64,000 nucleotides of DNA, from the NCBI GenBank assembly GCA_021790935.1, contig JAJYFL010000001.1, forward strand, positions 248,001 to 312,000, in the 5' to 3' direction. This document shows positions 60,527 to 64,000 of this stretch, piece by piece. Both the position numbers and the translations under genes were made by a program. The notes below the pieces were generated by a model that saw nothing but the letters and a program-made list of their open reading frames with translations, was not told the origin of the DNA and searched no databases. Source of the stretch: a bacterium (GTDB lineage Bacteria > Vulcanimicrobiota > Vulcanimicrobiia > Vulcanimicrobiales > Vulcanimicrobiaceae). Numbering within the stretch: position 1 is the stretch's first letter; each line of letters starts with the position of its first letter.

Positions 60527-61054
60527 ATGGACGGCCGAACGAAGGTTGTGGACTCACGCGAAGCCTTTAGCGGGCGCGTCTTCCGCGTCCGCGTCGACAC
60601 GGTGCGGATCGAAGGTACGCAGGGGCGCGTCGACGTCGTGGAACACGGGGGGTCGGTCGCGATCCTCGCCTGCCCGGAGCCCGGCCAGCTCGTCCTCGTC
60701 CGGCAGTACCGGCATCCGGCCCGGCGGGCGCTCTGGGAGATTCCAGCCGGGACGATGGAGCCGGACGAGGAGCCCGTGGCCGCCGCCGCCCGCGAGCTGG
60801 CCGAGGAGACCGGCCTCATCGCGGCGCGCGTGACGCCGCTCTATACGGCCTGGGTGACTCCGGGATTCTGCACCGAGCGGATGCATCTCTTCCTCGCCGA
60901 TGGATTGACCGCAGGGGCGCAGCATCTCGACGCCGACGAGCACATCGAGGTCGGCACCTTCACCCTCGACCAGGCCTGGGCGATCGCGAAGCAAGGCGAC
61001 TCCGCCGATATGAAAACGCTGCTCGCACTTCTATGGATGAGCGCGCGGGCGTAA
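60527..61054 (+). CDS. Nudix hydrolase, ADP-ribose pyrophosphatase type
   Basis: 175 residues from the ATG at 60527; a TTG at 60479 is possible but has no ribosome site. Cleaves ADP-ribose or similar nucleoside diphosphates. The Nudix box is complete: G-x5-E-x7-REUxEExGU in GTMEPDEEPVAAAARELAEE and TGL (about 80-103). Before it VLVRQYRHPARRALWEIPAG is the NudF-type signature, after it TPGFCTERMHLFLADGL. Convergent with rplT. Confidence 0.93.
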   Translation: MDGRTKVVDSREAFSGRVFRVRVDTVRIEGTQGRVDVVEHGGSVAILACPEPGQLVLVRQYRHPARRALWEIPAGTMEPDEEPVAAAARELAEETGLIAARVTPLYTAWVTPGFCTERMHLFLADGLTAGAQHLDADEHIEVGTFTLDQAWAIAKQGDSADMKTLLALLWMSARA

Positions 61055-61086
61055 CGGGCCAACGCCTCCGGGAAACGCTCCTAGAG

Positions 61087-61446
61087 TTACCTGCCGACGG
61101 CCGTTTTGGCGATCTGCAGCAGCGAACCGAATGCCTTTCCGTCCGAAACCGCCAGCTCGGCCAGCGCCTTGCGGTTGAGCGTTACGCCCGATTTTTTGAG
61201 GCCGTTCATGAAGACGGAGTAGCTCAAGCCTTCTTTGCGAGCGGCGGCGTTGATGCGGCTGATCCACAACGAGCGGAAATCGCGCTTGCGAACGCGCCGG
61301 TCGCGGAAGGCGTATGCGAGCGAGTGCAGCAGGGCTTCGTTCGCAACGCGATAGTTGCGCCGGCGCGCCGCGCGAAAGCCCTTGACGAGCTTCATTACCT
61401 TGCGGCGGTGCTTGAGGCCGTGAACGCCGCGTTTGATGCGTGCCAT
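61087..61446 (-). CDS. rplT: 50S ribosomal protein L20
   Basis: 119 residues. Early assembly protein of the large subunit. MARIKRGVHGLKHRRKVMKL, then FRDRRVRKRDFRSLWISRIN and SYSVFMNGLKKSGVTLNRKA, strictly conserved family sequence. Often autorepresses infC-rpmI-rplT by binding the mRNA leader. Last gene of that operon, 17 bases after rpmI. Confidence 0.98.
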   Translation of the reverse strand: MARIKRGVHGLKHRRKVMKLVKGFRAARRRNYRVANEALLHSLAYAFRDRRVRKRDFRSLWISRINAAARKEGLSYSVFMNGLKKSGVTLNRKALAELAVSDGKAFGSLLQIAKTAVGR

Positions 61447-61463
61447 ATCTGTTCGAGCCCTCC

Positions 61464-61670
61464 CTATACCAAGTACGGGATCATCGGCGCGATGCGCTTG
61501 AGGTCGCCCTTGAACACCGGTTGATCCTTGCGGAAATTACGCTTGCGCTTGCGCGTTTTCTTACTGAGAATGTGGCCGCAGCCGCTGAACTGGTGACGGT
61601 GCGTTACTTTGCCGTTCGCACTTACTTTCACGCGTTTGGCGGTTCCGCGGTGGGTTCGAATCTTAGGCAC
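61464..61670 (-). CDS. rpmI: 50S ribosomal protein L35
   Basis: 68 residues. MPKIRTHRGTAKRVKVSANG, HRHQFSGCGHILSKKTRKRK and FKGDLKRIAPMIPYLV; the KTHRGAAKR and SHIL.KKT motifs of L35 are seen. The start overlaps the infC stop by 8 bases. Confidence 0.97.
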   Translation of the reverse strand: MPKIRTHRGTAKRVKVSANGKVTHRHQFSGCGHILSKKTRKRKRNFRKDQPVFKGDLKRIAPMIPYLV

Positions 61671-62268
61671 TGGGCTGCTCCTCCGTCGTAGCGTGTGCGT
61701 GCGGTTTTCCGTCTCTCTCCGATTCGCGTAGGGACGAGAACTTCGGAGGGCCGGCGGGTACCGCGCGAGGCGCTAGAATCATAAACATGTTCTTACCTTC
61801 GAGCTTCGGTTCGCGCTCGACGGTCGCAATCGGTGCCATATCTTCGGCCATCCGATCCAAGAGTTTCCGCCCGAAGACGGTGTAGGTAATCTCGCGTCCG
61901 CGAAACATGATCGTAACCTTGATCTTACTGCCGTCCTGTATCAAGCGCTCGGCCATACGAGCTTTGGTTTCGTAGTCGTGCGTCTCGATCTTGGGGCGCA
62001 GCTTCACTTCGCGGAGTTCGAAATTCTTCTGTTTCTTGCGGGTATCTTTATCTTTCTTCGACTGCTCGTACTTCAAACGACCGTAGTCGCCGATTCTGCA
62101 AACCGGCGGCTGCGCGGTGGGCGATACTTCGATAAGATCGAGTCCGGCCGAGCGCGCGCGGGTTTGGGCGTCCTCGGTTAGCATGATCCCAAGTTGCGAG
62201 CCGTCTTCGTCGATCACGCGAACTTGGCGGATACGGATCTGGTCGTTTACGCGGAGCGGTCGAGCTAT
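61663..62268 (-). CDS. infC: Translation initiation factor IF-3, ATA start
   Basis: 201 residues from an ATA at 62268. IF-3 dissociates ribosomes and rejects non-standard start codons. AGGAG lies 8 bases before ATA, and the protein then reads ARPLRVNDQIRIRQVRVIDE, the normal IF-3 beginning (RVNEQIR). No ATG, GTG or TTG fits; a GTG at 62217 would cut off 17 conserved residues. Rare start codons in infC (ATT in E. coli) allow IF-3 to limit its own synthesis. Further motifs: GDYGRLKYEQSKKDK, KQKNFELREVKLRP and KIKVTIMFRGREITY. The C-terminus has a charged tail. Confidence 0.95.
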   Translation of the reverse strand: MARPLRVNDQIRIRQVRVIDEDGSQLGIMLTEDAQTRARSAGLDLIEVSPTAQPPVCRIGDYGRLKYEQSKKDKDTRKKQKNFELREVKLRPKIETHDYETKARMAERLIQDGSKIKVTIMFRGREITYTVFGRKLLDRMAEDMAPIATVEREPKLEGKNMFMILAPRAVPAGPPKFSSLRESERDGKPHAHATTEEQPSA

Positions 62269-62327
62269 GGCAAAGTCTCCTTTTAACCCCTATCGCGACG
62301 GTCGCGACGAGCGCCAAGCGGGGCGGC

Positions 62328-62353
62328 AAAAAAAATGGCGCCGCCGAAGCGAC
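62328..62353 (-). terminator. Possible leader terminator (attenuator) of the infC operon
   Basis: In the minus sense GTCGC-TTCG-GCGGC (UUCG tetraloop, 62353-62340) is followed by GCCA and TTTTTTTT (62335-62328). It lies 60 bases before infC. A premature terminator here would fit leader-mediated control of infC-rpmI-rplT, but the stem is short. Confidence 0.45.
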
Positions 62354-62542
62354 CCCATCGAACGGAACCAGCCGGCGGCCCCTTGGATGAAGACCGGATC
62401 GCCCGAAGGCATCCGGTGAGGACCCCTGCGGGCCCTACTTCGGCCCCCGGAGCATACCACGAGGCGTCACGCCGGTGCAAGGGCGCGGTGCTTCGGGCCC
62501 GGCAGGCAGTGCCGCCGTGCTAGGGCAGCGAACCTCGCGACG

Positions 62543-64000
62543 ATGAAGAATGTCGCCCTACGCGCGGCCGCTTTTTGTGCGGTCGCCTTTGCCGCAGTGC
62601 TCGCTTGCCTCATGCCTGCCGCCGCCGCGCAGCCGATCCGGCTGGTGGTCGACGTCTCCCAGGCGCCCTCGCAGAACATCGTGCGGACCCACGAGACGAT
62701 TCCCGTGCGCCCGGGACCACTGACCCTCTATTATCCGAAGTGGATTCCCGGAGAGCATCAGCCGGTCGGACCGATCGTCAACGTCGCCGATCTCACGATC
62801 CGGGCGGACGGCCGGACGATTCCCTGGCGGCGCAACCCGCTCGACATGTTCGCGTTCGAGACGGACGTGCCGAAGGGCGTGCGGTCGATCGACGTCCACT
62901 TCACCTACCTTGGCGCCACCTTCGGCCGGTACTCGTCGTCGCGCTTGGCCACGCCGAACATGCTGGTCATCACGTGGAATCAGAATCTGCTCTACCCTTC
63001 GACCGGCACGATCCAGGATACGATCTTCGCGCCGAGCATCGTGTTGCCGGGCGAGAACTGGAAGTACGCGACGGCACTCTACGATCCGCGGCGCGACGGC
63101 AATACGGTGACCTTCGCGCGGACGTCGCTCGAGCATCTCGTCGACTCGCCGCTCGACTCGTGCGTCAACTTCCGTCAATGGGTGCTCTGGCACGGGGGCG
63201 GAACCGATCCCGGCACCGTTACCCTCAACGCGTGCGCCGACGTGCCGTCGGAGCTCGACGCGAAGCCCGCGACCATCGATCACTTCAAAGCGCTCGTACG
63301 GGAGATGCTGGCGATGTACGGCGCGCGTCACTGGCACGACTATCACTTCTTGCTGACGCTCAGCGACGTAATACCGGGCGAAGGCGTCGAACATCACGAG
63401 TCCAGCGACGACGGCGAGGGCGGCAACTACCTGATCGACCCGAAGGCGCTCGAGCGCGGCGGCGACCTGCTCTCGCACGAGTTCAACCACTCGTGGGACG
63501 GCAAGTACCGCATGCCCGCCGGCCTCTATCCGAAGAATCTGCAGCTGCCCTACGACGATTCGCTGCTCTGGGTGTACGAGGGCATGACGCAGTACTATGG
63601 CGACGTCATGTCGTTTCGCGACGGCATCCGCAAAGCGAAGGACTGGCCCGATCAGATCGCGTCGTTCTGGGCGCATTACGACAACGAGCCGGGCCGGAAG
63701 TGGCGTTCGCTAGGCGATACGGCGACCTCGGGGCCCTTCATCTATCAAGCGCCGTTCGGCTATGGAGCCGAGCGGCGCGGCGAGGATTTCTACACCGAAG
63801 CGGCGCTGATGTGGCTGAGGGCCGACAGCATCATCCGCGCGCGTTCGCACGGCACGAAATCGCTCGATACGTTCGCGCGCGCCTTCTTCGGGCAGAGAAA
63901 CACCGGCCCGATCGTGGTGACCTACGATCGAGCGGACGTGATTGCGGGCCTGAACGCGGTCGTCCCTTACGACTGGGCGGGATTCTTCCATAAATGGATC
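62543..64000 (+). CDS. M61 family metallopeptidase (partial at right edge)
   Basis: 486 codons visible, open to the right edge. A secreted zinc aminopeptidase of the glycyl-aminopeptidase type. Signal peptide (FCAVAFAAVLACLMPAAAA), N-terminal beta domain (IRLVVDVSQAPSQNIVRTHE, LTLYYPKWIPGEHQ, typical M61), then the catalytic site LLSHEFNHSWDGKYRMPAGL, with H-E-x-x-H, and the second Glu in LLWVYEGMTQYYGDV. A PDZ domain would be expected beyond the edge. The promoter region contains 60 bases of no special feature. Divergent from infC. Confidence 0.93.
   Translation, partial: MKNVALRAAAFCAVAFAAVLACLMPAAAAQPIRLVVDVSQAPSQNIVRTHETIPVRPGPLTLYYPKWIPGEHQPVGPIVNVADLTIRADGRTIPWRRNPLDMFAFETDVPKGVRSIDVHFTYLGATFGRYSSSRLATPNMLVITWNQNLLYPSTGTIQDTIFAPSIVLPGENWKYATALYDPRRDGNTVTFARTSLEHLVDSPLDSCVNFRQWVLWHGGGTDPGTVTLNACADVPSELDAKPATIDHFKALVREMLAMYGARHWHDYHFLLTLSDVIPGEGVEHHESSDDGEGGNYLIDPKALERGGDLLSHEFNHSWDGKYRMPAGLYPKNLQLPYDDSLLWVYEGMTQYYGDVMSFRDGIRKAKDWPDQIASFWAHYDNEPGRKWRSLGDTATSGPFIYQAPFGYGAERRGEDFYTEAALMWLRADSIIRARSHGTKSLDTFARAFFGQRNTGPIVVTYDRADVIAGLNAVVPYDWAGFFHKWI

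Overview
The window is GC-rich, densely packed bacterial chromosome. The bacterium is a diderm: it carries homologues of LptC, LptD and an LptF/LptG permease, apolipoprotein N-acyltransferase, several lipoproteins with lipoboxes, a TonB-dependent receptor, and a MurE with the DNPR motif of meso-diaminopimelate-adding enzymes. A glycine-rich KGG stress-protein pair, an F420-ligase-like gene inside the cell-wall cluster and many small secreted proteins of no recognised family suggest Eremiobacterota (WPS-2/Vulcanimicrobiota) or a neighbouring phylum. The phylum is an inference and not proven by the sequence. TGA is a normal stop codon throughout (many ATGA/GTGA overlaps), with one clear exception in selD.

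Layout. 0-7.5 kb (+): end of a macroglobulin-like protein, polA, a DUF192 protein, mutM, a four-S1-domain RpsA homologue and coaE. 7.5-9.6 kb: two secreted proteins on the minus strand and two KGG stress proteins behind a sigma-B-like promoter. 9.5-17.4 kb: envelope biogenesis (lptC-like, lnt, lptD-like, lptF/G, a lytic transglycosylase), interleaved with a lipoprotein, a 53-residue metallothionein and a small secreted protein. A 126-bp imperfect palindrome lies between lptF/G and the transglycosylase. 17.5-20.6 kb: TonB receptor and a YgiD-type dioxygenase. 20.6-25.4 kb is an accessory, decaying region: a duplicated 3' end of an Uma2 gene, an Uma2 gene, a frameshifted small membrane protein, an integrase pseudogene, a methyltransferase remnant and two secreted proteins.

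25.4-42.5 kb (+) is one continuous division and cell-wall (dcw) run with mostly overlapping start and stop codons: mraZ with its operator, rsmH, ftsL, ftsI, murE, murF, an F420-0:gamma-glutamyl ligase homologue, mraY, murD, ftsW, murG, murC, murB, ddl. It then continues without a break into hisB, hisH and hisA; ftsQ, ftsA and ftsZ are absent. 42.5-45.1 kb (-): alr, a membrane protein and a secreted hydrolase, so D-Ala supply lies beside the D-Ala-consuming cluster. 45.1-47.3 kb: CIRCE-controlled groES-groEL with a perfect terminator. 47.3-51.2 kb: an APC permease, ispH and small secreted proteins. 51.2-54.1 kb: hsp20 and lon.

54.1-62.5 kb is mostly minus-strand translation and selenium metabolism: infC-rpmI-rplT (infC starts with ATA), a Nudix hydrolase on the other strand, a small membrane protein, a TrmH-like methyltransferase, a short leader or YqzL-like peptide, a terminator, pheS, pheT, cvpA and selD. 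selD reads through an in-frame TGA at the catalytic position and is followed by a SECIS-like hairpin, so SelD itself is a selenoprotein and its usual start would be missed. The right edge holds a partial M61 peptidase.

The observations most worth following are the selenoprotein SelD, the F420-ligase homologue embedded in the dcw operon, the non-canonical starts of infC (ATA) and rpsA (ATC), the regulated-looking leader of pheST, and the palindromic repeat family. No rRNA, tRNA or CRISPR array was recognised.
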